From: an uncultured Mycobacteriaceae bacterium
GTDB lineage: Bacteria; Actinomycetota; Actinomycetes; Mycobacteriales; Mycobacteriaceae
DNA length: 43,945 nt
NCBI GenBank assembly: GCA_903927745.1
Contig: CAIYOH010000148.1
Span: 1 to 43,945, forward strand
Direction of reading: 5' to 3'
A program made the position numbers and the translations under genes. The notes under the pieces were generated by a model that was not told where the DNA came from, made no database searches, and saw nothing but the letters and a program-made list of their open reading frames with translations. Below are positions 17,495-25,836 of this stretch, piece by piece; within the stretch, counting starts at the first letter, position 1, and each line of letters opens with the position of its first letter.

Positions 17495-18148
17495 CTACGA
17501 GCGCGGTGTGCGCAGTGCGAAGTAGCCCAGCTTGGTGTAACCCGATCCGGTGTTGAACAGGATCTTTCCGAGGTAGACGCCCGCCACCAGTTCGACGAGC
17601 TCGTCGCGGATCTTGCGGATGATCAGCTTGGGGTTGTCCTCGATATCGGCATAGTCGATGACCAGGACCTGAACGTCCGGGTCTTCCTTGCCGGGGTCGA
17701 CGAAGGTCTTGAAGTCGAAGGCCAATTTGCCCTCCGCCGCGTCGCGCATCGAGTACAGCGGCCACAGCAGCTTGCTCACGACGCCGGTGCTGCGGGTCAG
17801 GCGGTTGTCGCCGGTCGCCGCCTCGCTGTCGAAGCGCTTGCCTTGCCAGGGCATCCAGAGCGCCGTGATGGCGCGCACCGCGGCGTCGAAGGTGGGGTTG
17901 GTGGTGGTCATCACCAGCATGCCCTCGGTGGGTCCGTCCAGGTTGGTGGGCGTGGTCCCGAGCCGGAAGAGCTCATTGAGGTCGGAGTCGGCGCCGCTGG
18001 CGTCGGTCTTGGACCGGTTGGACAGGTCCACTATCCAGGCCCATGTCGAGTCGGCAGCGCCGACCGAATGGGTCTTTACCGATTCGCGCAGCCAGTCCAG
18101 TTTCCCGGCCACGTCGCCTGCTGCCGGTGCTTCGCGCTCAACGCTCAT
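17495..18148 (-). CDS. Protein of unknown function, first gene of the alpha-dioxygenase operon
   Basis: A 217-residue soluble protein without signal peptide. A central stretch LDGPTEGMLVMTTTN ... ALWMPWQGKRFD and the C-terminal DELVELVAGVYLGKILFNTGSGYTKLGYFAL weakly recall small beta-barrel (GXWXG/DUF4334-like) proteins, but I cannot confirm the family. It could bind or deliver a lipid substrate, by position only. The ATG at 18148 is chosen because GAGGAG lies seven bases upstream; an ATG at 18163 overlaps that ribosome site. The dioxygenase follows after 31 bases. Confidence 0.8.
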   Translation of the reverse strand: MSVEREAPAAGDVAGKLDWLRESVKTHSVGAADSTWAWIVDLSNRSKTDASGADSDLNELFRLGTTPTNLDGPTEGMLVMTTTNPTFDAAVRAITALWMPWQGKRFDSEAATGDNRLTRSTGVVSKLLWPLYSMRDAAEGKLAFDFKTFVDPGKEDPDVQVLVIDYADIEDNPKLIIRKIRDELVELVAGVYLGKILFNTGSGYTKLGYFALRTPRS

Positions 18149-18176
18149 CAACGTTCTCCTCATCCTTCAGTGCTGG

Positions 18177-18215
18177 CATTATGGTGCTGCTCGTAGGTTA
18201 CTGGTGGGTAGCCTA
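18177..18215 (-). promoter_or_regulatory. Putative promoter and operator of the alpha-dioxygenase operon
   Basis: An inverted repeat TAGGTTAC (18194-18201) and GTAGCCTA (18208-18215), 6-base spacer, one G-T pair, sits just upstream of a minus-strand CATAAT (18182-18177) that could be the -10. The size and place are typical of a TetR-type operator. No regulator gene is adjacent. Confidence 0.4.
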
Positions 18216-18367
18216 TCGCGATTCAGCCGGGGTCGGTCACGGAAATTCCTGTGGTGAACCTGTAGCTGTGACGCGGCACACAGGGACATTACACCAGCGA
18301 TGCGGGCAGCCATAGCGGGCCACTTCCGCCCGCAACGACGGTGCACGGGGTGTCCGATAATGATCCG

Positions 18368-19087
18368 ATGTCCCCCATGCGGCGGATTTTTGCGGCCGCG
18401 GCCGCGGCCGCCACCGTCATCGTCACCGTCGTTGCCGAAGCCTCGTCTGCCGGGATCGCCCCAGCCGTCGCCGACGTGCCTCCCGTCGGCGACGCCGCCC
18501 GCGCGGCCGGGTTCGTTGACGTCCGGACGGTCGTCCCCGACGCGGTGATCGACCTGCGGTATGCGACGACCAACAACTTCACCCATACCCAGCTGTATCC
18601 CTCGGACGCCCGGTGCCTGGTCCACCAGTCCATGGCTCCGGGTCTGGCGGCGGCCGCGACGGTGCTGCGCTCCCAGGGGCAGCAGATGGTGTTCTGGGAC
18701 TGCTACCGGCCGCACGATGTCCAGGTTCAGATGTTCACCGTGGTGCCCAACCCGGCCTGGGTGGCCCGGCCGGGTCCGTATGCGCGTAGCCACGAATCTG
18801 GGCGATCGGTCGACGTGACCTTCGCCGGCGCCGGGGCGCAGTGCCCGACTGAGCGGCGCGTGGACGGACTCTGCCTCGCCGACATGGGCACCGACTTCGA
18901 CGACTTCACCTCGCGGGCGACGGCGTTCGCGACCGAGGGGGTCAGCGCTCGGACTGAGGCCAATCGGGCCTTGCTGCGGGACGCCATGAACGCCGGCGGG
19001 CTCACCGTGTACTCGGGTGAGTGGTGGCACTTCGACGGTCCGGGCGCCTCCGTCGACCAGCCGATTCTGAACGTCGGGGTCGATTAG
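18368..19087 (+). CDS. lpqR: D-alanyl-D-alanine dipeptidase, VanX/LpqR-like (peptidase M15D)
   Basis: Zinc dipeptidase that cleaves D-Ala-D-Ala or related peptides outside the cell. The 239-residue product begins with a signal peptide (MRRIFAAAAAAATVIVTVVAEASSAG). The M15D motifs are present: VIDLRYATTNNF, WDCYRP, SHESGRSVDVTF (zinc ligands His and Asp) and YSGEWWHFDG (catalytic Glu, zinc His). M. tuberculosis LpqR (Rv0838) has the same architecture, but I do not see a clean lipobox Cys here, so lipidation is doubtful. ATG 18368 was chosen over 18341 because it directly precedes the signal sequence. Convergent with the amidase. Confidence 0.85.
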   Translation: MSPMRRIFAAAAAAATVIVTVVAEASSAGIAPAVADVPPVGDAARAAGFVDVRTVVPDAVIDLRYATTNNFTHTQLYPSDARCLVHQSMAPGLAAAATVLRSQGQQMVFWDCYRPHDVQVQMFTVVPNPAWVARPGPYARSHESGRSVDVTFAGAGAQCPTERRVDGLCLADMGTDFDDFTSRATAFATEGVSARTEANRALLRDAMNAGGLTVYSGEWWHFDGPGASVDQPILNVGVD

Positions 19088-19100
19088 ATTCGTGTCGCGG

Positions 19101-20630
19101 TCAGTGCGGGGCGCCGGGGAAGCCCCCGCACAGGGATTCCAGTGCGGCGGCGACCCGCAACACGGTGGCGTCATCGAACCGCTTGCCCACGATCATGATG
19201 CCGACGGGCAGGCCATCGACCAGACCGGCGGGCACCGACATCGCCGGATGACCGGTCAGGTTCATCGGCGCGGTGTTCAGGGACTTGCCGCTCGCGTGGT
19301 CGATCAACGCGACGTCCCGCGGGCTACCCGCCGGCAGCGGGCGGGCCGTGGCTGCAACGGTGGGCATCACCAGAACGTCATGCCGGTCGAGCGCCGCGTC
19401 GTATCCGGCGCGCACGAGCGGCAACAGGTTACGCGCCTTGGCGTACGACGAGCCGCCGAGCCGGGTCAGGCCGTAGTGGCCGCACAGTGCCTTCTCCTTG
19501 ACGCTGGCGGCGAGGTCATCGGCCGTGGCGGCACGCTGTCGTGCGAGGTGCGCCATGAGTTCCGGGTCGTAGAGTCCGTCGACGCCGAGTCCGTAGCCAT
19601 TGCCGTCCAGCATCTGGTAGGCGGCGCCGTCGGTGATGACGACCTTGAGGACGTGAGCTGCGGGACGGTGCCACGGAACGCTGACGTCGGCAACGGCGCA
19701 GCCGATCTCGGTGAACCGCTGCGCGGTCGCGCGAACCAGCTCATCCACGCCCGGCTCCGCGCCGGGTTGCCCGAAACCCTCCACCAGAATGCCGACACGT
19801 AAACCGGCCACGTCGCGGTCAAGTGCCGCCCGGTAGTCGACCGCGGCGATCCCGTTGGGCTGGCGTGGGTCTCGGCCGTCGGGGCCGGCGAGCACCGTGA
19901 GCATCAGCGCGGCGTCGGCGACGGTGCGCGTGATCGGACCGAGGTGGTCGATCGTCCGCTCGATGGGGAACGCACCCGTGTAGGGAACCAGCCCGTGCGT
20001 CGGCTTGTGCCCGACCACCCCGCACAGCGATGCCGGGATCCGGATTGACCCGCCCTGATCCCCACCGAGGGCGAGGTCGACCTCGCCGGCGGCCACGAGC
20101 GCCGCGCTGCCGCTCGATGATCCGCCCGTCTCGCGGGAGGTGTCCCATGGGTTGCGCACGGGCCCACTGGCGGAGGTGAAGCTCGACCCCGAGCAGCACA
20201 GGTCCTCGCAGACGCTTTTGCCGGCGATCGTCGCCCCCGCGGCGAGCAACCGCTCCACGACGGTGGCGTCGCGAGCGGGGACGAATCCCTCGACCGCGCG
20301 GGAGCCGTTCATCATCGGGATGCCCGCGACGGCGATGTTGTCCTTGACCACCACCGTCCTGCCCGACAGCAGGCCGCCGGAGCCGGAGGCGATCGACGCG
20401 ATGACATACCAGGCGCCGAGCGGGTTTTCGTCGCGCCCGGGCAACCGGTACGCGCGGTCGGGGGTCTCGGGGTGGGCGAACGTGGCGTATAGCTCGTCGA
20501 CGATGTCGTAGGAGCGCAAAGCGCTGTCGACCGCCGCCAGGTATTCCCGTCGCTCAGCGGCGTCGAGGTGAAAGCCGAAATGCTCAGCGGCAGCATCGAT
20601 GTCCGCCGCAGACGGCCTGGGAACCACCAT
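19101..20630 (-). CDS. Amidase signature family hydrolase
   Basis: A 509-residue amidase of the Ser-cisSer-Lys type. The catalytic Lys is in TVVVKDNIAVAG, the cis-Ser in GGSSSGSAALVAAGEVDLALGGDQGGSIRIPAS, and the nucleophile Ser in GGSIRIPAS. VMPTVAATARPLP and PAMSVPAGLVDGLPVGIMIVG complete the fold. It probably hydrolyses a small amide; substrate unknown. The ATG at 20630 follows the stop of the upstream hydrolase by two bases, so the two are translationally coupled; upstream in-frame sequence is not protein-like. An amidase next to an iminopeptidase-like enzyme suggests amide or peptide salvage. Confidence 0.92.
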   Translation of the reverse strand: MVVPRPSAADIDAAAEHFGFHLDAAERREYLAAVDSALRSYDIVDELYATFAHPETPDRAYRLPGRDENPLGAWYVIASIASGSGGLLSGRTVVVKDNIAVAGIPMMNGSRAVEGFVPARDATVVERLLAAGATIAGKSVCEDLCCSGSSFTSASGPVRNPWDTSRETGGSSSGSAALVAAGEVDLALGGDQGGSIRIPASLCGVVGHKPTHGLVPYTGAFPIERTIDHLGPITRTVADAALMLTVLAGPDGRDPRQPNGIAAVDYRAALDRDVAGLRVGILVEGFGQPGAEPGVDELVRATAQRFTEIGCAVADVSVPWHRPAAHVLKVVITDGAAYQMLDGNGYGLGVDGLYDPELMAHLARQRAATADDLAASVKEKALCGHYGLTRLGGSSYAKARNLLPLVRAGYDAALDRHDVLVMPTVAATARPLPAGSPRDVALIDHASGKSLNTAPMNLTGHPAMSVPAGLVDGLPVGIMIVGKRFDDATVLRVAAALESLCGGFPGAPH

Positions 20631-20632
20631 GC

Positions 20633-21523
20633 TCAGCGCCCCCCACACGCGGGCGTTATATCGTGCTGCCGGAGGAATTTGCGCATCACCCGATCGAACG
20701 CCCCGGGCTCCTCGATGAAAGGCATGTGAGAGCTCGACTCGAACAGCTGGAAGCGTGAACCTGGTATGCGCCGGTGCATCTCCTCCATGTGTTCGGGCAC
20801 GCATTCGTCGAACCGACCCGCGAGGATGAGGGTGGGCAGGGCGATCTCGGGAAGCCGATCGAGCACCTGCCAGTCGCGGATGCTCCCGGTGATGTGAAGG
20901 TCACTGGGGCCGAACATTGTCGCGAAGATCTCGCGGCCCGCCCTCGCGAAGGCGTCGTGGAGTTCTTTCGGCCAGGGACGAACCCGGCAGAGGTAGGTTT
21001 CGTTCCATGTGCGGATTGCGGCCTGGTACTCCGGGGCATCGGTGGTGCCGGCGGCTTGGTGACGGTCGATCGCGTTGCGGGTCGCCGGGTCGAGTCCGGC
21101 CTTCAGACGCGACACCATCGTGGCGAACTCTCGCATCGATGCGATGCTGTTCGAGATGGTCAGGCTGACGAAGCCGGCGCTCGCGTCGAGCACATACTGC
21201 TGAGCCAGCATCCCACCCCACGAGTTACCGAAGATGTGGAAGCGGTCGAGACCCAACCCCCGCACCACGGCGTCCATTTCGGCCACCGAGCGTTCCAACG
21301 TCCACGTGCGCGCATCCGAGGGGCAGGGGGAGTTCCCGCAGCCGAGCTGATCCCAGAAGAGCACCTCCCGCTCGTCTGCCAGGCGCTCCAGTGAGCGCAG
21401 ATAGGTGTGCGGCAGGCCCGGCCCGCCGTGAACCACCAGAAGCGGCAGGCCGGCTCCACCGCCCACCCGCGTGAACCACACCGTGCCGCCGGGGACCGCG
21501 ATGGTCCCTTCGTGTCGAGTCAT
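20633..21523 (-). CDS. Proline iminopeptidase-like alpha/beta hydrolase
   Basis: A 296-residue alpha/beta hydrolase of peptidase family S33. It has the oxyanion HGGPGLPHTYL, the WDQLGCGNSPCP segment typical of proline iminopeptidases, nucleophile elbow GNSWGGM with the catalytic Ser, acid in GRFDECVP and His in SSHMPFIEEP. The ATG at 21523 is preceded by GGGAGG at good distance; an in-frame start at 21544 would include this site. Coupled to the amidase downstream, 45 bases after the multicopper oxidase. Confidence 0.9.
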   Translation of the reverse strand: MTRHEGTIAVPGGTVWFTRVGGGAGLPLLVVHGGPGLPHTYLRSLERLADEREVLFWDQLGCGNSPCPSDARTWTLERSVAEMDAVVRGLGLDRFHIFGNSWGGMLAQQYVLDASAGFVSLTISNSIASMREFATMVSRLKAGLDPATRNAIDRHQAAGTTDAPEYQAAIRTWNETYLCRVRPWPKELHDAFARAGREIFATMFGPSDLHITGSIRDWQVLDRLPEIALPTLILAGRFDECVPEHMEEMHRRIPGSRFQLFESSSHMPFIEEPGAFDRVMRKFLRQHDITPACGGR

Positions 21524-21568
21524 GCCACCTCCCCGAGGCCGCAAGCAGAATCACACCGGGTGCGTTGC

Positions 21569-23185
21569 TCAGAAGACGTAATTGAGCAGGGTCTCCATCC
21601 CGCCCATTTGGTGATACATGTTGTGGCAGTGCATTACCCACGTGCCCGGATTTTCGGCGACCAGGACGGCTTGGATCTTTTGTTTGGGCAGGACGATCAC
21701 GGTGTCCTTGCGCGCGCCGGGACTACCGTCTGGGTTGATCAGCTGGAATGTGTGCCCGTGCAGGTGCATTGGGTGAAACATCGGTGTCCCGTTGTCGAAC
21801 GTCAGGGTGGGCTTTTGGCCCTGATGCACCTGCAGCGGACGGGTCTTGCTGTAGGGTTCGCCGTTGATCGTCCAGCTGTATTGGGCCATGCTGCCGCCCA
21901 GCACCACCGGAAGGTCGAGCCCGGGTTCGGGGAGGCCCAGGTTGACCGACGTGGTGGCGGCGAACATCTCGATGGTGCCCACGAGCTTGGTGAGCTCGGG
22001 CGGCTGGAACCCGGGATCGGGTGCGCTGCCGGCCCCGGTGGACAACAACGCCCGCGCCAAAGCATTCTTCCCCTCCGCGAGCGCAACCAGGGGGAATACG
22101 CCGTCTGCGGCGGTCACCAAGACGTCGTAGCGCTCGCCCATGCCGATCAACAGGGCGTCGACCTGCTTGGGCACCACGGGGAAGCCGTCGGTGTGGGTGA
22201 CCGTCATCGAATGGCCGGCGAGTGCGACCCGAAAGGCGGTATCGGCGCCGGCGTTGATGAAACGGATCCTGATCCGCTGTCCCGGTTTCGCGGTGAACGT
22301 CGTCGGAGCGGCAGGGATGCGTCCGTTGATCACATAGTACGGGTAGGCGACGTCACCGGCGTCGCCACCGAGCAGGTCGCTCTTGCCGACGCCCCCCGGC
22401 ATCTCGCCCATGGCGCCCGGTGCGCCCATCGGGGTTGTCGGTGCCGCGCCCGGTGCGCCCATCGGGGGCATCGGCGGCATCGGTGGTGCGCCCGGCGCGG
22501 GCGTCATGGGGGCGACGCTTGTGTTCATCGGCTTGTTGGGGTTGTTGAGATCGTCAAATATCTGTTGCGGGCTTTTCCCGATGCCGTCGGTCCAGTCATC
22601 GAGGACGACGATCCATTCCTCGTCGTAATCACCCTCGGTCGGATCTTCGACGATGAAGGGAAGGTACAGGCCCGTGTCCTCCTGCAGGCCCACGTGCGGA
22701 TGGGCCCAGTAGGTGCCCGCGTTCGGGACCGAGAACCGATAGGTGAAGTCCTTGCCGGCGCCGATGTTCGGGGTGGCCGGCTCGGCGCCGTCCATGTCGT
22801 TGCGCAGCGCGATGCCGTGCCAATGCACCGACGTCGCCCGGTCGAGTCGGTTGGAGACGTTGACCACCACTTCGTCGCCGATCTTGGCCCGGATGAGCGG
22901 CCCCGGAACGCTGTCGCCGTACGCCCACGTTCGCGCGATCGGTCCGCCCAGGTCGACCTGCGTCTGCTGGGGCGTCAGGTTGACCGTGACGGTGCGCCCG
23001 CTGTGCGGCCTGGCCTTCTCGGCGGCGGCGATGGCATCTGCCATCAGGGCGCTGGCCGAGGGTGGGGGCTTGGCTTGGCTGCACGCCGCCAGCGCCAAGC
23101 CGCCGCCGATACCCGCTGCGATGAACCCGCGCCGGGTCAGCTGCGTTCCATCCCTGGCGTTGCCCGTTGCGGGGGGTACTGGCAT
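21569..23185 (-). CDS. mmcO: Multicopper oxidase, MmcO-like
   Basis: Exported copper oxidase likely to oxidise Cu(I) and protect against copper. The 538-residue protein has a twin-arginine signal (LTRRGFIAAGIGGGLALAACS) that also contains a lipobox ending at Cys, so it may be a Tat-exported lipoprotein. All four copper motifs are visible: VHWHGIAL, WAHPHVGLQED, HPMHLHGHTF and HCHNMYHQMGG. A Met/Pro/Gly-rich insertion (about residues 235-275) resembles the copper-binding loop of CueO-type enzymes. The ATG at 23185 follows GGAAGGGGAG. By position and sequence it matches Rv0846c (MmcO) as I recall it. Confidence 0.92.
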   Translation of the reverse strand: MPVPPATGNARDGTQLTRRGFIAAGIGGGLALAACSQAKPPPSASALMADAIAAAEKARPHSGRTVTVNLTPQQTQVDLGGPIARTWAYGDSVPGPLIRAKIGDEVVVNVSNRLDRATSVHWHGIALRNDMDGAEPATPNIGAGKDFTYRFSVPNAGTYWAHPHVGLQEDTGLYLPFIVEDPTEGDYDEEWIVVLDDWTDGIGKSPQQIFDDLNNPNKPMNTSVAPMTPAPGAPPMPPMPPMGAPGAAPTTPMGAPGAMGEMPGGVGKSDLLGGDAGDVAYPYYVINGRIPAAPTTFTAKPGQRIRIRFINAGADTAFRVALAGHSMTVTHTDGFPVVPKQVDALLIGMGERYDVLVTAADGVFPLVALAEGKNALARALLSTGAGSAPDPGFQPPELTKLVGTIEMFAATTSVNLGLPEPGLDLPVVLGGSMAQYSWTINGEPYSKTRPLQVHQGQKPTLTFDNGTPMFHPMHLHGHTFQLINPDGSPGARKDTVIVLPKQKIQAVLVAENPGTWVMHCHNMYHQMGGMETLLNYVF

Positions 23186-23291
23186 CGCCCGCTCCCCTTC
23201 CTCGTGTCCTGTGCGTTGACCTCCCGGACCGCGCATGACGCTATCAGCCGAACGCGCCCGACCTCGGGGGATCGTGGAGATTGAACCCAGG

Positions 23292-24119
23292 CTAGTGGCG
23301 CCAGCCTTCGGCGGCCTGCTCGTCGAACGCGGTGTCGATGCGCTCGAACCTCCGCTGGACCGACGCTCGCGCGGCCTGGTGCGGCAGGATGTACAACCGG
23401 TTGGCCAGGATCGCGTCGGCCGTCAGGCGGGCCACCTCGTCGACGCTGACGCCCTCGTCCTGAGGCGGAAGTTCGGACCCCCCCTCGGATGCGGTCGACA
23501 ATCCGTAGTCCGCCCCGCGGATGCGCTCCGAGTTGGACAGCAGCTTGGTCTCGACGACCATCGGGCACAGCACCGACACCCCGATCCCGGCGGACTTGAC
23601 CTCGCGGGCAAGTGTTTCGGCGAGGCCGACGACCCCGTACTTCGCGACGCCGTACGCACCGAGGCCTGCGTTGGGTACCAGCCCGGCGAAAGATGCGGTG
23701 AAGGCGATGTGCCCGCCCGTGCCCTGCTCGAGCAACCTGGGCAGGAACGTCTCGACGGCGTGGATGGAGCCCCACAGGTCGATGTCGATCACCCAGCGCC
23801 AGTCGTCATGCGTCATCTGGGCGAGCGGGCCGGCAACGACGATTCCGGCGTTACTGAAGACGACGTCGACGCTGCCCAGCAAGCGGAACGCCTCGTCCGC
23901 GAGATGGCTCATCTCGCGCAGGTGGCGGACGTCGCACGTCACGCCGTGGGCGTCGTAGCCCTGGGCGCTCAGGTGCGCTGTCGCCTGCTCGAGCGCCGGC
24001 CTGTCGACGTCGGCTAGCACCACGCGTGCCCCGCGGCGAGCGAACTCGGTTGCGGTCGCCAACCCGATGCCACTCGCGCCGCCGGTGATGACCGCTCCTC
24101 GTCCGGCAAAACCATCCAT
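23292..24119 (-). CDS. Short-chain dehydrogenase/reductase
   Basis: A 275-residue classical SDR. Cofactor motif TGGASGIGLATATEFARRGARVVLADVD (about residues 12-39), with Asp after strand 2 favouring NAD; SNAGIVVAGP; catalytic ASFAGLVPNAGLGAYGVAKYG. The C-terminal arm is long and ends in charged residues. It resembles Rv0851c as I recall it. It starts 11 bases after the mycofactocin-type SDR, so the two SDRs are probably cotranscribed. Substrate unknown. Confidence 0.9.
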   Translation of the reverse strand: MDGFAGRGAVITGGASGIGLATATEFARRGARVVLADVDRPALEQATAHLSAQGYDAHGVTCDVRHLREMSHLADEAFRLLGSVDVVFSNAGIVVAGPLAQMTHDDWRWVIDIDLWGSIHAVETFLPRLLEQGTGGHIAFTASFAGLVPNAGLGAYGVAKYGVVGLAETLAREVKSAGIGVSVLCPMVVETKLLSNSERIRGADYGLSTASEGGSELPPQDEGVSVDEVARLTADAILANRLYILPHQAARASVQRRFERIDTAFDEQAAEGWRH

Positions 24120-24130
24120 GGGACGCGACC

Positions 24131-24979
24131 CTATTTCAGGCAGCCGCCCGCATCCACAGGCAGGGTCACGCCGGTGATGTAGCGGGCCTCATCGGAGGCG
24201 AGGAACAGCACCGCGTTGCTGACGTCGAGAGGCTCGACCCACGGGATCGGCAGCGTGTGGAACAGCTGGCAGATCGGGGCCATATCGTCGGGGCCCGGAT
24301 TCTCGAGGTCCGGGCGGAACATCGTGAAGGTGCCCTCGTTATGCAGCATGGGGGTGCGCACGTGAGTGGGATGGATGGAATTCACGCGAATCATGTGCTG
24401 CCCCAGCTCGACAGCGAAGGTGCGCATCAGCCCGACGACGCCGTGCTTGGCGGCGACATACTGACCGGTACGCGGGTAGGCCTTGAGCCCGCCGACCGAG
24501 CTGGTCAGCACGATGGAGCCGCCCCGGCCGCCGGCCAGGAGATGGGGCACCGCGGCTTTCACGGTTTTCCACACCCCCGACAAGTTGATGTCGATCATCT
24601 CATCCCAGTCCTCTTCGCTGGTCTTGTCGAGTGTCTCGCCACCGTTGCCGATCCCGGCGTTGGCGACGACGATGTCCAGTCGGCCCAGTTGCTCGACACC
24701 GGCCGCCACGGCGGATTTGACTGCCTGGTAATCACGGACGTCCGCCTCGGCGGTGAAGATCCTGCGGTTCTGGGCCTTGACGAGGTCGGCGGTCTCCGCC
24801 AGGTCGTCCGGTGTTGACGCCGGGATCGCGGTCGGTGGACCGGATTCGCGGATGGGCTTACAGATGTCGATGGCGATGATGTCGGCGCCCTCCTGTGCCA
24901 GCCGCACCGCATGACTCCGGCCCTGACCACGCGCCGCACCTGAAATGAAGGCGACTTTGCCCTCGACCCGTCCCGCCAT
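24131..24979 (-). CDS. Mycofactocin-coupled SDR family oxidoreductase
   Basis: A 282-residue SDR with the features of mycofactocin-dependent dehydrogenases: FISGAARGQGRSHAVRLAQEGADIIAIDICKPI with the ICKP segment, followed by the extra loop (about residues 44-68) that is thought to bury NAD so it cannot exchange, ADVRDYQAVKSAV, ANAGIGNGG, and SSVGGLKAYPRTGQYVAAKHG as the catalytic region. Such enzymes oxidise alcohols and pass electrons to the peptide-derived carrier mycofactocin. No mycofactocin biosynthesis genes are in this window. It lies 31 bases downstream of the TetR gene. Confidence 0.9.
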   Translation of the reverse strand: MAGRVEGKVAFISGAARGQGRSHAVRLAQEGADIIAIDICKPIRESGPPTAIPASTPDDLAETADLVKAQNRRIFTAEADVRDYQAVKSAVAAGVEQLGRLDIVVANAGIGNGGETLDKTSEEDWDEMIDINLSGVWKTVKAAVPHLLAGGRGGSIVLTSSVGGLKAYPRTGQYVAAKHGVVGLMRTFAVELGQHMIRVNSIHPTHVRTPMLHNEGTFTMFRPDLENPGPDDMAPICQLFHTLPIPWVEPLDVSNAVLFLASDEARYITGVTLPVDAGGCLK

Positions 24980-25010
24980 GGTGTTCCTCGATTCGTTACT
25001 AGATTCGCGA

Positions 25011-25748
25011 CTAGCCGATGAATCCCCGCGAGCAGAAATCCCATGCCTCGCCGGGGGTGATGGGATGTGACGTCATGTCGTCGGGGCCGCCACTGGACTG
25101 GGCGATGAACATCACCGTCTGCATGGTCATGGCGGCAACACGCTTCGGATTGAGCCCGGCCCGCAACTCACCGACATCGCGGGCCGCCTCCATGAGCTCG
25201 GTCAGCAAGGTCAGCAGCGGCGCGTGCGCCGCCTTGACCTCAGCCGGATGGGTCACGAGGAGCCCGGGTGCGAAGTCGGTGAACAGCGGCCGTTTCGCTG
25301 TCGGATCCGGGCGCGAGGCCTCGTACAACAACCCGACGGCCACCTTCAACCGCTGCAGCGGATCGGAGTGGTTGTCCGTGGCGGCGCGGATCAGCTCGGC
25401 CGATCGGTTGATCGCATCCTCGAACAACGCGAGCAACAACTCGTGTTTTCCGTCGAACTGAAGGTAGAAGCTACGAAGCGACTGCCGGGACCGGTCGACG
25501 ACCTCTTGGACGGTGAAGTCCGTGCTGCCCTTCTCGGCGATGATTGCCTGTGCTGCATCGAGAAAGCGCTGAACGCGCTGGCCCGCTCGTAATTTCGCTG
25601 TTTTGATGGACCGCTCGACGGCACGCTGTTTCCAGGCAGGCTCATCGCTCGGACCGGGCTTGGGCGATTGCCGCTGCGCAAGAACATGATCGGACTCCAC
25701 CGGGGAACGCCGTGACATTGCTGCGTTCAACCCCTTTCGGGCGGTCAT
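25011..25748 (-). CDS. TetR/AcrR family transcriptional regulator
   Basis: A 245-residue regulator. After a basic, probably unstructured N-terminus, the helix-turn-helix is at about residues 58-100 (RFLDAAQAIIAEKGSTDFTVQEVVDRSRQSLRSFYLQFDGKHELLLALFE); the rest is the ligand-binding and dimer domain. A perfect palindrome GAGAATACTATTCTC overlaps its likely -10, and the same motif recurs at other promoters to the right, so it is the best candidate for the local repressor. ATG 25748 is used; ATG 25718 is also possible. Two SDR genes follow on the same strand. Confidence 0.9.
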   Translation of the reverse strand: MTARKGLNAAMSRRSPVESDHVLAQRQSPKPGPSDEPAWKQRAVERSIKTAKLRAGQRVQRFLDAAQAIIAEKGSTDFTVQEVVDRSRQSLRSFYLQFDGKHELLLALFEDAINRSAELIRAATDNHSDPLQRLKVAVGLLYEASRPDPTAKRPLFTDFAPGLLVTHPAEVKAAHAPLLTLLTELMEAARDVGELRAGLNPKRVAAMTMQTVMFIAQSSGGPDDMTSHPITPGEAWDFCSRGFIG

Positions 25749-25774
25749 CGCGGAGACGAATACTTCCAGTGTTG

Positions 25775-25789
25775 GAGAATACTATTCTC
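25775..25789. promoter_or_regulatory. Operator-like palindrome A (tetR promoter)
   Basis: Perfect 15-bp palindrome GAGAATACTATTCTC, 27 bases upstream of the tetR ATG. On the minus strand its centre reads TAGTAT, a good -10, so binding here would block tetR transcription: a classic autorepression layout. Confidence 0.75.
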
Positions 25790-25836
25790 GCGCGTCGAGC
25801 GTGGAAACGGTGAGTGTGCGTGATCCCTCTGGTCTG

